Part shown: in pieces, positions 44,707 to 55,499 of the stretch
Position numbering within the stretch: the first letter of the stretch is position 1
How the letters are laid out: every line of letters begins with the position of its first letter
Assembly (NCBI RefSeq): GCF_019320115.1
Contig: NC_089584.1
Coordinates: forward strand, 59,206,852 to 59,270,851
Reading direction: 5' to 3'
DNA: 64,000 nt
Origin: Miscanthus floridulus
Lineage: Eukaryota; Streptophyta; Magnoliopsida; Poales; Poaceae
Program-made: the position numbers and the translations under genes
The notes under the pieces: model-generated
What the model was told of the DNA's origin: nothing
Database searches by the model: none
What the model saw: only the letters and a program-made list of their open reading frames with translations

Positions 44707-45586
44707 GAACATCTCCAACAATAGTCCATATCCCTTTCCCATCTATGTTTTTTCAAGAAAAAAAGAGAAAAACTCATCTCAAGAGTTCTCCATGTTCCTT
44801 CTCCATCTTTTAGCAATCAGCAAACCGGCCTCCTCCCCGATTTTTCCCGGGTGGCTCTCGTAGTGCGCGTGCTGTTGGAGTCGGGCGTCAGGCCTAGGTC
44901 GCCGATGAGTCCCAGACGCAGCTGCACGTACGGACCCGGCTCCGGCGGCGTCGTGAACCAGAACGTCCGCACCGTGCCGCCCAACCCCGTAGTAGTACTT
45001 GGTGCCGTGGTCGAGGTTGCTGTCTTTCTGATCGAGCGTGCCCTCGGACGTGTAGTTGTAGTATGTGTAGCGCGTGACGGTGCCCTCGGCGGCGAGGTCG
45101 AGCGTCTTGTCCGTGGCGCAGCCGTACAGGACGGTGCTGTTGCCCTCGGCCTCCACGGTGACCCAGGACACCCCCCCGCCGTCTGCTGGGCCGCGGCCGC
45201 GAGGAGCACTATGGCCGACCAGCAGCGCGACGGCGCCATGGCGTCGCCGCCGGATGCCACTGCCAGCCACCACCGTGTGCATGGTGGCCACCACAGGACA
45301 CTAGTTGAGATCAGAGGACACGTGCGTATGTACGTTCAGGCTGCCGGCTCGGAAATCGCGGCGGCGGCCAGGGAGGCGCCGGCGTCGAAGGGTTCACGCG
45401 ACCCTGCAATGTCGTGCGAAAAAAAAGATTGCGGCAAAAAAAAGGCTTGTGGGCCCAATATTTGATTTATTGGAAGTGATTTATAGGATACTCTAAGATG
45501 GATTTCTTTTTTCTTCCAATACTTTTTGGGAGTTGGAAAACATGGATTTTTTGGGAGGAAAATTTATGATACTTTTAGAGATGCTC
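44707..45586. mobile_element. PIF/Harbinger-type element carrying a gene fragment
   Basis: The ends GAACATCTCC and, on the other strand, GAGCATCTCT match at 8 of 10 bases and resemble the GAGCATCTCCAACAG ends of grass PIF/Harbinger and Tourist elements. A TTA duplication flanks them (44704-44706 and 45587-45589), as expected for that superfamily. AT-rich arms enclose a GC-rich core of about 500 bp that encodes a piece of purple acid phosphatase. No transposase is present, so it would depend on an autonomous relative. Confidence 0.7.
44812..45276 (-). pseudogene. Purple acid phosphatase N-terminal fragment, captured
   Basis: Minus-strand frames show a start with a hydrophobic stretch (CWSAIVLLAAAAQQTAGG), then the fibronectin-like N-terminal domain of plant purple acid phosphatases: VSWVTVEAEGNSTVLYG, AEGTVTRYTYYNYTS, HGTKYYYGVG, FWFTTPPEPGPY, LGLIGDLG and YESHPGK. 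At least three frame changes separate these blocks. The hydrophobic stretch joins VSWVT directly, without the 40-50 residues usually between signal peptide and this domain, and the metal-binding catalytic domain is absent. Full-length enzymes are secreted metallophosphatases that release phosphate. This fragment cannot be one; it is a captured, rearranged piece. Confidence 0.75.
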
Positions 45587-45747
45587 TTATAAGCTATGCG
45601 TTTGGATTTGCTTCAGATTTTTTCCAGTAAAAAGTTGGCAAATAAGAAAGTCGTACTAGGCTTTTTCTAATTCAAAACATGTCTAACCAAATTTATAGTG
45701 TATCAACATTTATAACACCAGATAGGCATAGCATGCAAATGTTTCAT
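45587..45747. other. Intergenic, nothing recognised
   Basis: Short AT-rich spacer between the PIF/Harbinger-type element and the CACTA end. Confidence 0.4.
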
Positions 45748-46681
45748 ACTACGGGAAACACGTGATTTGCCGAGTGCAAAAATCTTTGCCGAGTGCCAAA
45801 TTTCGGGCACTCGGTAAAGATCTGCTTTGCCGAGCGCCGCACTCGGCAAAATATTTGTCGAGTGCCTGGCACTTGACAAAGACCTGCACTCGGCAAAGGC
45901 TATCTTTGCCGAGTGTCGGCACTGGCAAAGGCAGACACTCGGCAAAGATTGGTAGATGTCCTGGTTTGTGAGCATCGTACGTGACAACGTGCTCGAAACT
46001 TTTTCAAATTTTTTCCACGGCATACGCATACGATACGGCGACAACTCGACAAGTTTCATGATTTTCGGAATTCGTTCGCATTTTATACAATTAAAAAACC
46101 ACTCCCACGCAGGTTAGCGGCATTGCCCCTGAGCACGTTGATCGAAATTTCGAGACAGTTCCTGGATTTAGCCTAAATTTACACTAAGAAACAAGGATAA
46201 CATTTTTTGAACGAATGTAATCCATTATTCGATGCACCTACAGTTCAAACTTACATTTTCTGGAAAAAATCAACAAAACAAAATAAACTATAGAAATATG
46301 CCAAAAGGCAATAAAATGTCCAAATTTAAACATGTTGTTTGTGGTAGTGTACTAAAGCTTCAAAAAAATTGGTGGCAAAAAACAAAAAAATTTTTTTTGG
46401 CGAGTGCCTAGGGTTGGCACTCGGCAAAGTAAATTCTTTGTCGAGTGCCGCCCAGCTGGCACTCGGCAAAGAGCTGCTGAAATTTTATTAAAACTTCGCC
46501 GAGTGCTAGATCACGACACTCGGCGAAGAAAATTGACTTTGCCGAGTGCCGCCGATCTGGCACTCGGCAAAGCCGCCATTTCCTTCAACCGCGCCCGGCC
46601 GATGCGCTCTCTGTCTCGCTCTCTCATTCCTCTCTCCCTCTCACCCTCTCTCTCCCTCACCGCCCCGCCGCCACCGCCGGC
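45748..46681 (+). mobile_element. CACTA transposon end with TTTGCCGAGTGC subterminal repeats
   Basis: The left end reads ACTACGGGAAACACG, close to a CACTA terminal repeat (ACTAC-GGGAAA). TTTGCCGAGTGC or its complement occurs about 11 times in 45768-45950 and about 8 times in 46400-46570, in both orientations, the transposase-binding layout of panicoid CACTA elements. The intervening 400 bp is AT-rich and non-coding. The second terminal repeat is not seen, and the assembly gap follows. Confidence 0.75.
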
Positions 46682-46781
46682 NNNNNNNNNNNNNNNNNNN
46701 NNNNNNNNNNNNNNNNNNNNNNNNNNNNNNNNNNNNNNNNNNNNNNNNNNNNNNNNNNNNNNNNNNNNNNNNNNNNNNNNN
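46682..46781. other. Assembly gap (100 N)
   Basis: Exactly 100 unknown bases, a conventional placeholder, so the true size is unknown. Frames crossing it are not meaningful. Confidence 0.98.
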
Positions 46782-47019
46782 TGATAGGGCAGAGGATTCG
46801 CTAGGGTTGAGGCTTTGGCGATGGCGGCATCGGCTGTTAAGATTTGCTCGATAAAGAAGGGGAAAGCAAACGGGCTGAGTGAGTTGGAAAAGATACTATT
46901 GGGATATTATATAAGACTCGAACCAGGAAGTCAGGAGTCATGTGTATATCTCAGAACAAAAAGGTTGCGACATGGTAAATAGATAAATAGGAATTTTGAA
47001 ATAAAATCATTTTTATCCC
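46782..47019 (+). other. 3' non-coding part of a Tat-like gypsy element
   Basis: No coding domain is seen. Its position before a purine tract and LTR implies the end of the internal region of that element; its start is lost in the gap. Confidence 0.45.
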
Positions 47020-47032
47020 AAAATTGGGGGCA
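47020..47032 (+). other. Polypurine tract of Tat-like gypsy element
   Basis: AAAATTGGGGGCA directly before the LTR start TGTGTTTACACC. This arrangement is typical of Tat-lineage gypsy elements. Confidence 0.65.
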
Positions 47033-48452
47033 TGTGTTTACACCAAAATTTGGAAAGAAGAACGTGGAAACTTGAAGCTTCCAAGATTGTGTCAATCAAG
47101 GAATTGATTGCATAAGGATCGATATCAGCTGATTCAGATGCGACACTAGAATCGGCTCTCTTCGAATGATGTCAGCAGATAACGATAATGAGCTATAGTT
47201 GGTGTCGAGAAATACATATCAGACTCTACAAAAAGGGAAAGATTAGGGTCCAAGTTATCTTGAGTGAGGAATGTTTTCTTTTATACCAAAGATTGTAATG
47301 AGTCATACTTGAGTAGGATTCATGCTTAGGCTCTAGGTATAAATATTGGACCCCGGCTATGGTAAAAGACATCCAATCAACCAATACAAGTTACTTTCTT
47401 TTTTGGCTCCGTGCCAACCCTTAGGAGTAGGAGTAGAGTAGAATCCGGCGAGTTCTTCAATAAGCAAGGCTGCATCGGTCCAACCAATCTCTGGCTTGTC
47501 TGTAAGTACCATCATGGCTTATACTTTGGTTTGTACGGCTGCATCGGTTAAGTTTGACCTCCATTGTGAGCTCTAGTATAAGCTAGTTATCGATCTTGGT
47601 CTAATTCAAGTACGGCTGCATTGATCCGGTCGACCTCCACTGCTCAGATTAGATTAAGGTCAAGTTATTGGCTCTACCTAAGGATGGTGTCCTTCGGGTA
47701 GATTCATTAAGTTACCGATCTTGCTGATGTTCTTACTGTCATTAGTCTTTTCAGCAATATCAACCTGCCCGGTCGAGATCGATCTAGATCGGCCTCACAT
47801 CCTTTTAATCCCTCATTTATCTTGATTACATTGCAACGATCTTTAGTTTAAGTGATAGGTTATGTTTTATCGGCTGATCTACTTCGATCTTGATCATGCA
47901 TAGTACGCGATCAGGGCATGCCTGATCTTGAGGAGGTTTACTAGCTAGTTGAATCTGGTCTGTAGCCCACTATCATGGCTGCATCGATCCGGTCGACCCC
48001 CACTGTTAGTACTCTAGATCGGAGGATGCTAGCTGGTAGGTTTGCTTTTGACCAGGCATGACCCTAGCTGTTTGATATGCCTACATCGACTAAATAGCCG
48101 ATCGCCCATATTTCAACATTCATAGTGTGTTTTAATGATTCTATTAAATATGAGTAGATTCGTTTTCTTTAAGGATAGAATATGTTATCTTTATTATGGT
48201 TGCATCGATACGGTCGAACCCCACTGTTAAAGATGATAGGTTAGATTTGAGGAGTTGATAGGTTTGCTCATGTTGAATAGTCTATTGTTCACATTCTATG
48301 ATCCTTTTTCTACCCAAATCAGCTCTTTTAGCCGATTCGTCTGTGCTTCCACAAATATGACGCGCTCTCATGAACCTGTTGAAGTATGGTCAATTCTATG
48401 AATTCTTTGGATTTAGTTTGTTGTTATCATCATAGCTGCATCAATCCGGTCA
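47033..48452 (+). repeat. 3' LTR of a Tat-like gypsy element
   Basis: This 1420 bp segment starts TGTGTTTACACC and ends CCGGTCA, where copia B coding sequence begins abruptly. A TATA box TATAAATA lies at 47338-47345. From 47460 on, it has six irregularly spaced copies of a GGCTGCATCGATCCGGTCGA-like module (near 47469, 47538, 47621, 47989, 48201 and 48434). The gag-pol region and 5' LTR are not present in the window. Confidence 0.65.
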
Positions 48453-49294
48453 AACCCTTTTGAGAGGAGAAAGTCCCTCAACCCCTCATACCATGCTCTA
48501 GGTGCTTGCTTCAAGCCATACAATGCCTTCTTCAACTTGTACACATGGTTGGGTTTCTTTTCATCTTCAAAACCAGGAGGTTGCTCAACATACACTTCTT
48601 CATTGGTGTAGTCATTTAGAAATGCACTCTTGACATCCATTTGATAGAGCTTGATATTGTGGGCACAAGCATAGGCTAGCAAAATTCTAATTGCTTCCAA
48701 TCTAGCAACTGGGGCATATGTTTCTCCAAAATCAAGACCTTCAACTTAAGTGTATCCTTGTGCTACCAATCTTGTTTTGTTCATTACTACTATCCCATCT
48801 TGATCTTGCTTGTTTCTATAGACCCATTTGGTTCCAATCACATTGTGTCCCTTTGGTCTCTCTACTAATTCTCATACTTGATTTTTAGTGAAGTTTTTCA
48901 ATTCTTCATGCATTGCATTTACCCAATCAACATCTTTGAAAGTTTCATCTATCTTCTTTGGTTCAATGGATGATACAAAAGAGAAATGCTCACAAAATAA
49001 AGCCAATCTTGATCTAGTTTGTACACCTCTAAAAATATCTCCAATTATAGTGTCTAATGGATGATCTCTTGCAATATTGGTTGGTTGGAGAATTGGAACA
49101 TTGCTTGCACTTGCTTGATCATTTGATTGAGATGATGTACTAGTCACTTGATCTTGCACTTTGTCATGAGAGCCACTTGTATTAGCTTGATTAGTGTCAT
49201 CTTGCACATTTGACTTAGAGAGCACTTGCACTTGATCATCTTCATCATCAATCACTTGCCTAGGCCTTAAGTCACCAACATCCATGTTCTTCAT
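48453..49294 (-). pseudogene. Reverse transcriptase of copia B, truncated
   Basis: Minus-strand blocks: FCEHFSFVSSIEP, VNAMHEELKNFTKNQV, a TGA where Trp is usual, GTKWVYRNKQD, a TAA where GYTQVEG is expected near 48748, then [38 protein letters not shown] and [15 protein letters not shown]. The frame ends at LLSKGF, where the Tat-like LTR begins. The YVDD box is therefore missing and the enzyme cannot work. Confidence 0.92.
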
Positions 49295-50650
49295 GGCATT
49301 TGAAAGTTGAATGCCTCTAATATCTTCAAGATTCTCATTCTCATCTTGGGAACCCTTGGTTTTATCAAATTCAACACATGCACCTCTTCAAGAGTACCAC
49401 TTGCCAAATTCCAAACTCTATATGCTTTGCTTGTAGTAGAGTATCCAAGTAAGAATCCTTCATCACATTTCTTATCAAAATTGCTCAATCTAGTGCCTTT
49501 CTTCAAGATATAGCATTTGCAACCAAATACCCAAAAGTATGCAATATTGGGCTTTCTACCATTCAAGAGCTCATATGGTGTCTTCTCTTTCAATGGGTGA
49601 CAATACAAGCGGTTGCTACAATAGCAAGCCGTGTTGATAGCATCAGCCTAAAAGGATTGACTCACATTGTACTCACTAAGCATAGACCTTGTCATGTCAA
49701 TAAGTGTTCTATTTTTCCTCTCAACAAGGCCATTTGATTGTGGAGTGTACTTGGCCGAGAATTGATGTCTAATTCCAAAATCATTGCATAAATCATCAAT
49801 TCTTGTGTTCTTGAACTCACTACCATTGTCACTTCTAACTCTCTTGATGGTTGTTTCAAACTCATTATGAATGCCCTTGACAAATGATTTGAAAGTTGCA
49901 AACACATCACTCTTGTCCACTAGAAAGAATACCCAAGTGTATCTTGTATAGTCATCCACTATCACAATGCTATATTTGTTTCCACCGATGCTAGTGTATT
50001 GTGTTGGCCCAAACAAGTCTATGTGCAACAACTCAAATGCTTTACTAGTGCTCATCATGCTTTTCTTAGGATGGGTCTTTCCAACTTGTTTGCTAACTTG
50101 ACAAGAGCTACAAAGCTTATCCTTCTCAAACACAACATCTTTCAAGCCTCTAACCAAGTCATGCTTAACCAATATATTCAATTGTTTCATTCCAACATGA
50201 CTAGGTCTTCTATACCATAACCAACCCATGCTAGACTTAGTGAACAAGCATGTTGACAATTGAGCTTCACTAGCATTGAAATTAACCAAGTATAGATTCT
50301 CATATCTAAAGCCTTTGAAGATCAAATTAGAGCCATCTAAACTTATGATCTCTATATCATCTACCCCAAATATGCATTTGAATCCAAGATCACACAATTG
50401 AGCCACGGATAGCAAATTGAAGTTCAAGCTCTCAACTAGCAACACATTGGAAATGCTCATGTCATTTGATATTGCAATCTTACCAAACCCTTTGACCTTG
50501 CCTTTGCCATTGTCACCAAATGTGATACTATCATAACCATCATTGCCATTGGTATTGATTGAGTTGAACATTCTTGCATCACCGATCATGTGTTGAGTGC
50601 ACCCACTATCAAGAACCCAATGCCTTCCTTCAGCTTTGTAATTGACCTAC
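49295..50650 (-). pseudogene. Protease and integrase of copia B
   Basis: The protease motif WVLDSGCTQHMIGD lies near 50575-50620. The pre-integrase zinc region reads LWYRRPSHVGM, with Tyr in place of the first His, then CSSCQVSK. The core has HIDLFGP, RSDNGSEF and NGLVERKNRT (D, D, E). A TAG follows NVSQSF near 49648. The frame resumes as NTACYCSNRLY and TPYELLNGRKP. Confidence 0.9.
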
Positions 50651-50983
50651 AAAAGAAGATCAATTCTTTTCAGGTACCCAAACTTGCTTGGGTCCTTGAA
50701 GGTTAGTCACTAAGCTCTTTGGTACCCAAATGGCTTTCTTCTTTGAGCCCATCCATGGTGCACCAATGAAAATAGCCTTCACACCATTTGTACTCTTAGT
50801 AAGAACATAAAAAGAATCAAGATTAATTGAGGATACATTGGCTTGAGACTTCTTGTTCGTGCACTTTTGCTCTACATGACCACCGTGCTTGCAACTAGTG
50901 CAAAACTAACCATTGTTCTTCACAAAACTAGTCTTGTGAGGAGCAAAGGCCGTCTTGCCTTTCTTGGGGGTATAGCCCAATCC
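50651..50983 (-). pseudogene. Gag-protease junction of copia B
   Basis: Broken frames between the Gag stop and the protease include FYVLTKSTNGVKAIFIGAPW-like sequence and a knuckle-like CSHCGHVEQKC pattern near 50850-50890. This suggests a second zinc-binding site as in copia A. Confidence 0.5.
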
Positions 50984-52716
50984 CTATTTATAGAGAGAAG
51001 CTCTTTGGCTACCCAAGCACATAAGCAAGCGGTCCTCACCACCATAGGCCTTAGCCAAGGTGTGATTGAGTTCTTTTACCTCCTTCTTGAGTGTCTCATT
51101 CTCAACCATTAGTGAGGCATCACAAGTGAAACCAGCACTACTAGATGAGGTAGAAGTGGAAGTACTACAAGAAGGGTTAGTGGAACCAACAATGATAGGC
51201 TTACACAATGACTCTTCAATTATGTCACATGTTAAGCCTACTTCACATGTTACAACATGCTTCTTCTCATTTTGCTCATTACGTAGAGAGGAATGAGCTT
51301 TTTCAAGCTTCTTGTGAGCCTTGCCAAGTTCCTCATGGTCTTCCTTTAGACTCTCATGTGATGCATTGAGCTCATCAAAGGCTTTTCTAAGGGCTTTTAG
51401 TTCCTTAGTCAAGACTTTGCATTCCCTTCTCTTAATATCAAAATATTCTTTAGCGTCTTCTAACATGTCAAATAGTTCATCTTTAGTTGGTTCATCATCT
51501 TCACTTTCACTTTCACTTTTATCATGTTCCTCATCACTCTCATCATGGGCTTTTACCTTAGTGGCCTTAGCCATGAAGTATGTCAATGGAGTGTCGAAGA
51601 GGGAAGGCTTCTCATGAATAGCAATGCTTGCAAGAGCCTTCTTCTTGGTGGTCTTGTCATCATCACTTGAATCATCATCACTTGAGGAAGCATCACTATC
51701 CCAAGTGACCACATATAAACCACCCTTCTTCTTGCTCTTCTTGAAAGTCATCTTGTCCTTCTTCTCTTTCTTTTCCTTCTTCTCCTTCTTCTTGCTCTTC
51801 TTGTCATCATCATCATTGTCGCTATTGTATGGGCATTGAGCAACAAGATGATCCTTGCTTCCACACTTGAAGCGCCTTCTTGACTCTTCCTTGTTCTTGG
51901 ATGAAGACTTCTTCCTTCTAGCACGATAGCCCTTCTTCACCATGAACTTGACAAATCTCTTCACAAAGAGAGTCATCTTATCATCATCATCCCAAGAGAA
52001 TGAGCCTTCATCTTCACTTGATGTGTCTTGCTTGGCCTTGCCCTTAGATGATGTAGCTTTGAATGCCACACTCTTCTTCTTCTCATCTTTCTTCTCCTTC
52101 TTTTCTTTCTTCTCATCACCATCTCTATATACATCATCGGTCATGATATCTCCCAAGACTTGGTTTGGTGTCATTGTCTCCAAACCGGTTCTCACTAGCA
52201 AGGTGACCAACATGCCAAATCTTATGGGTAAGCATCTCAAGAACTTATGTGAGATGTCCTTGTCCTCCACTTTCTCACCAAGTGCTTTAAGATCATTGAC
52301 AAGCACCTCCATCTGATGGAACATGTCCAACACACTCTCATCTTCCTTCAACTTGAAGCCAACAAACTTCTCCTTAAGAATGTATGTCTTTGCACCCTTT
52401 TATTGCCTTGGTGCCCTCAAATGATTCTTCCAACTTCTTCCAAGCCTCATGAGCCACCTCAAAGTTCTTGATTTGCTCAAATGTTCTCTCATCAATAGCA
52501 TCATGAATGGCACTAATAGAAATGTCATTGTTTTGGAGAAGCACTTCTTTGGCCGTGGTGGGATTCTCTAGATCAGCTATCTCAATTTTGGTCTCCACCA
52601 CCTTCCACACTTTTTCTATTGATTGACTCGATGTGTGTGGTCATCTTAGGCTTCTAATATGGATAATTTGTGCCATCAGATTGGGGTGGCTTCTTGGTTT
52701 TGTTGATTTGAGCCAT
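50984..52716 (-). pseudogene. Gag of copia B
   Basis: The likely start is ATG at 52714-52716 (MAQINKTKKPPQSDG). A stop where Trp is expected lies near 52654, and a frame change lies near 52375-52400. The main 455-codon frame begins MKEDESVLDMFHQMEVLVNDL, has LRCLPIRFGMLVTLL, a Lys-rich stretch, a zinc knuckle that has lost its first Cys (RFKCGSKDHLVAQC), and a long acidic coiled coil (about 51350-51600). This is a SIRE-type Gag, not a host protein. Confidence 0.9.
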
Positions 52717-52760
52717 TTTGACACCGAAGGTTGTTAAGCCTCAAATCACGGTGACCACGA

Positions 52761-52771
52761 CTCCGATACCA
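52761..52771 (-). other. Primer-binding site of copia B
   Basis: The minus strand reads TGGTATCGGAG two bases inside the LTR edge. Confidence 0.75.
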
Positions 52772-52773
52772 CT

Positions 52774-53578
52774 TGAAAGGTCCTAATGACTAGAGGGGGT
52801 GAATAGCCTATTAAAAATTTCTACAACAACACTAAGACAAGTGATTAGTTAATAAGATTGCGAAGCAAATTTTGCGTTAGTACTACACTTGGGGTTGCAA
52901 GCCACCAACCCAATTCTAATTTCTATGATCTCTAGTATGTCACAAAAGAGCTATGTCGCTAAATTACACCTAGGTGAACAAAGCTAGCTAGATAACTACA
53001 ACTAAAGAGCTACACAAGTTACAAGCACTACACAAGGTGAATACAAAGTAATGAGGGAGAAGGGTAGAAGTAATGTACCACTGTGGCAAGTGATTGATCA
53101 ATGAATATCAATGAATACTGAGGAGACAATCAAGACACAATGATTTTTCCTCTGAGGTTCACTTGCTTGTCGGTAAGCTAGTCCCCATTATGGTGATTCA
53201 CTCACTCGGAGGATCACATGCTAATAGGCATCACACACCTAACCCGCAACCGGGTGATCCACAAGCCACATGCAATCCACTAGAGTTGCCTTTGGTGCTC
53301 CACCGGGGAAGGCACAAGAACCCCTCACAATCACAATGATCGGAGCCAGAGACATTCACCATCCTCCGCTCCATGATACACCAATCATTGGGCAACCTAG
53401 GTGTCGGCAAACACCAAGAGTAACAAGAACTCCACTAGCCCAAAACATCCAACTAGTGCCACAAGATGCTAGAACACTAAGCAATGCACTAGAGGCTCAC
53501 CAATCTCACTCAAGATGATGGAATCAAGTGTGCAAGTGAGTGGAGTGGTGTGATTAGCTCTTAAAGGGTGTATGCAGC
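52774..53578 (-). repeat. 5' LTR of copia B, interrupted
   Basis: On the minus strand it ends CCTTTCA next to the primer-binding site. About 805 bp are present before gypsy B begins; the remainder should lie beyond gypsy B outside the window. No gene is seen. Confidence 0.75.
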
Positions 53579-55499
53579 TGTTAGTGAAACGACCCCGATT
53601 TCCACGAAGGGGAAACCACATCGTCGAAGTGTAATAAGACCGTTGTAGATCATATTACCCAAATTCCAATTGACTATCACATCCATACAACGATAATATC
53701 AGAGTACATGTAGTGCGGAATTACATAAATTATTACATCGCCACATTGGCGGAATCAAAAGTAGCATTCATTCAGAATAGCTTGAAGATAAGATCGCCAA
53801 AACTTGAGCGTAGGCACGAACCCCTCATCCGTCAAACTCTTTGGAGCTATACTCCTTAGCGAAACCTGTGTGCCAAAATTTATCAGTACGATTTGTACTG
53901 GCCACTCCCAACCCTATGAGCATTTGCTTTGTGGAAATTGGATGCAAGTTGGATATAATCAAAGGAACCTATAAGGCTAGGGGTTTCCTATGCAGTAGCA
54001 TATCAGGTATATAATAATAGTTGGTCAAGTTTTAACACCATTCCCTCACACATTCCACCCCATTTCCCATTCCAGAGCTAGGTTTCGATCCTAGGATCAA
54101 TATACCACCATTCCACACCGTCACCATACCATAACCATACCATAACCATACCATCACTCAGTCGACAGGCCAACTCCCTCTCAGCACTATCTCAAGGCCC
54201 GTAGCCCCTGGCTACGACCGACACTCTCTTATAGGGGGAGAAAAGAAGGACTCATCTCCTAGCTAGTTTAAGCGAAACCCAGGAAAGGTCCATAGCCGAC
54301 AAGTTGGCATATGTATCGATCGATCAACCAAACACTCTGCAGAGGTTTTACATAACCACAAGATCCGCCTTCCTCGCTGACCATCGTCAACTGGGCTGAT
54401 TCCAGCCGCTTGCTAGCATAGGATAATGCCACTCTTCCATTCAGCCCAGGTACACCCCAAGTCTAGTCTGGGGTGGCTGAAACTATGAGTCATGAGCTGG
54501 GTCCACAAGGTCTCCATAAAATCTTAGAAGGGTGTGGGGGATCCTCCGTGCCCCGTACCTCCCTCTCACTATCCGCTATCAACCTAGCAGTAGTGGCAAT
54601 ATCCTACCAAGTAGTCCGGCCGTCCCGCACCATATAGGGCGAGTGGTATGTAAGGCTTCCAGGTGAATCTGAGTACTAGTAAGTCCTTAGGGATGACCAA
54701 GCCAGAATGTCTTCATCAGGGTTTCCATTTATCGTGCCACCATAGCACCTCCACCCTAGGCTCCTCCCATCACAGGTTCACACCCAGGGCCACCTCATAT
54801 ACTGTTTACCCACCACAGGTATCCATTCTAGGGGTGCCTAGGTAGCACCCCATGGCATGACTTGCCCTAGGCTCGTCGTATACTCCAACTTGGTTGACAC
54901 AACCCTCACCCTCCACGCACCCAAGTCACACACGCAGCACTCTCCCCATAGTCCAGATAACACCAGTTTCCACCACGCATCAATGTAGTGCAAGCGTAGT
55001 AGAAGTAATAAGCAATGAAGTATAGTAGCAAGCATGTGACTAGCCTAACAGCTGGGTGAGTAGGGACAAGGTTGCGTCAAGGTAAAGGCCATCAAGAAAG
55101 CATACTACTATGCAAGTCCTATCATAGTGTGATCATAATAATAAGGTAAAGCAATAGCAGTTCTATATTAGCCATGCGTAATAGGTGCTACGAGGTTGGG
55201 TGGGATGTGGCACCTTTAGTGTAGTCATCTCCGTTCTCCTCACGGTAGTCTCGGTCCTCGTCCGTCTGATTCTCCTCTGAGTCTGCAAACGATCGCATTT
55301 CGGTCGCGTTAGCGACGTCTATAGAATAGCACAAAGAAGCAATGGAAATTCAAAAGAGCCAAATGTACTCAAACATGGGTTCATTGCGTAGAGCTTGATT
55401 TTAGATGAATTTTGGTCCTAGTTTCATATTTTTCTGAGGTCATATGAATTAGTTATGAATTTCCAAAGTTTAAATCATTTCTGAAAATAGAAAAGGCTG

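Larger units (their letters stand above)
48453..53578 (-). mobile_element. SIRE-type copia retrotransposon (copia B), 3' half missing
   Basis: On the minus strand: part of the 5' LTR, primer-binding site, gag, protease-integrase and RT up to FLLSKGF, then a sharp joint to the Tat-like LTR. RT catalytic YVDD, RNase H and the 3' LTR are absent. The right side is cut in the LTR by gypsy B. Its Gag and Pol are homologous to copia A but clearly diverged, and it is a separate family. Confidence 0.9.

Noticed and set aside
44779..45294. Functional secreted phosphatase gene
   Set aside because: At least three frame changes, the linker after the signal-like stretch is missing and the catalytic metal-binding domain is absent.
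45748..46570. CRISPR-like array of TTTGCCGAGTGC repeats
   Set aside because: Repeats are only 12-13 bp, occur in both orientations, have irregular spacing and sit next to a CACTA-type end; this is transposon subterminal repeat structure in a plant genome.
46404..46854. Open frames crossing 46682-46781
   Set aside because: They run through unknown bases of an assembly gap.
47460..48452. CRISPR or satellite array of GGCTGCATCGATCC modules
   Set aside because: Spacing varies from tens to hundreds of bases and the modules lie within a TG...CA-bounded LTR with a TATA box.
50984..52351. 455-codon open frame as an intact host gene
   Set aside because: It continues copia Gag motifs, lies between a copia primer-binding site and protease-integrase, and lacks its N terminus because of a frame change.
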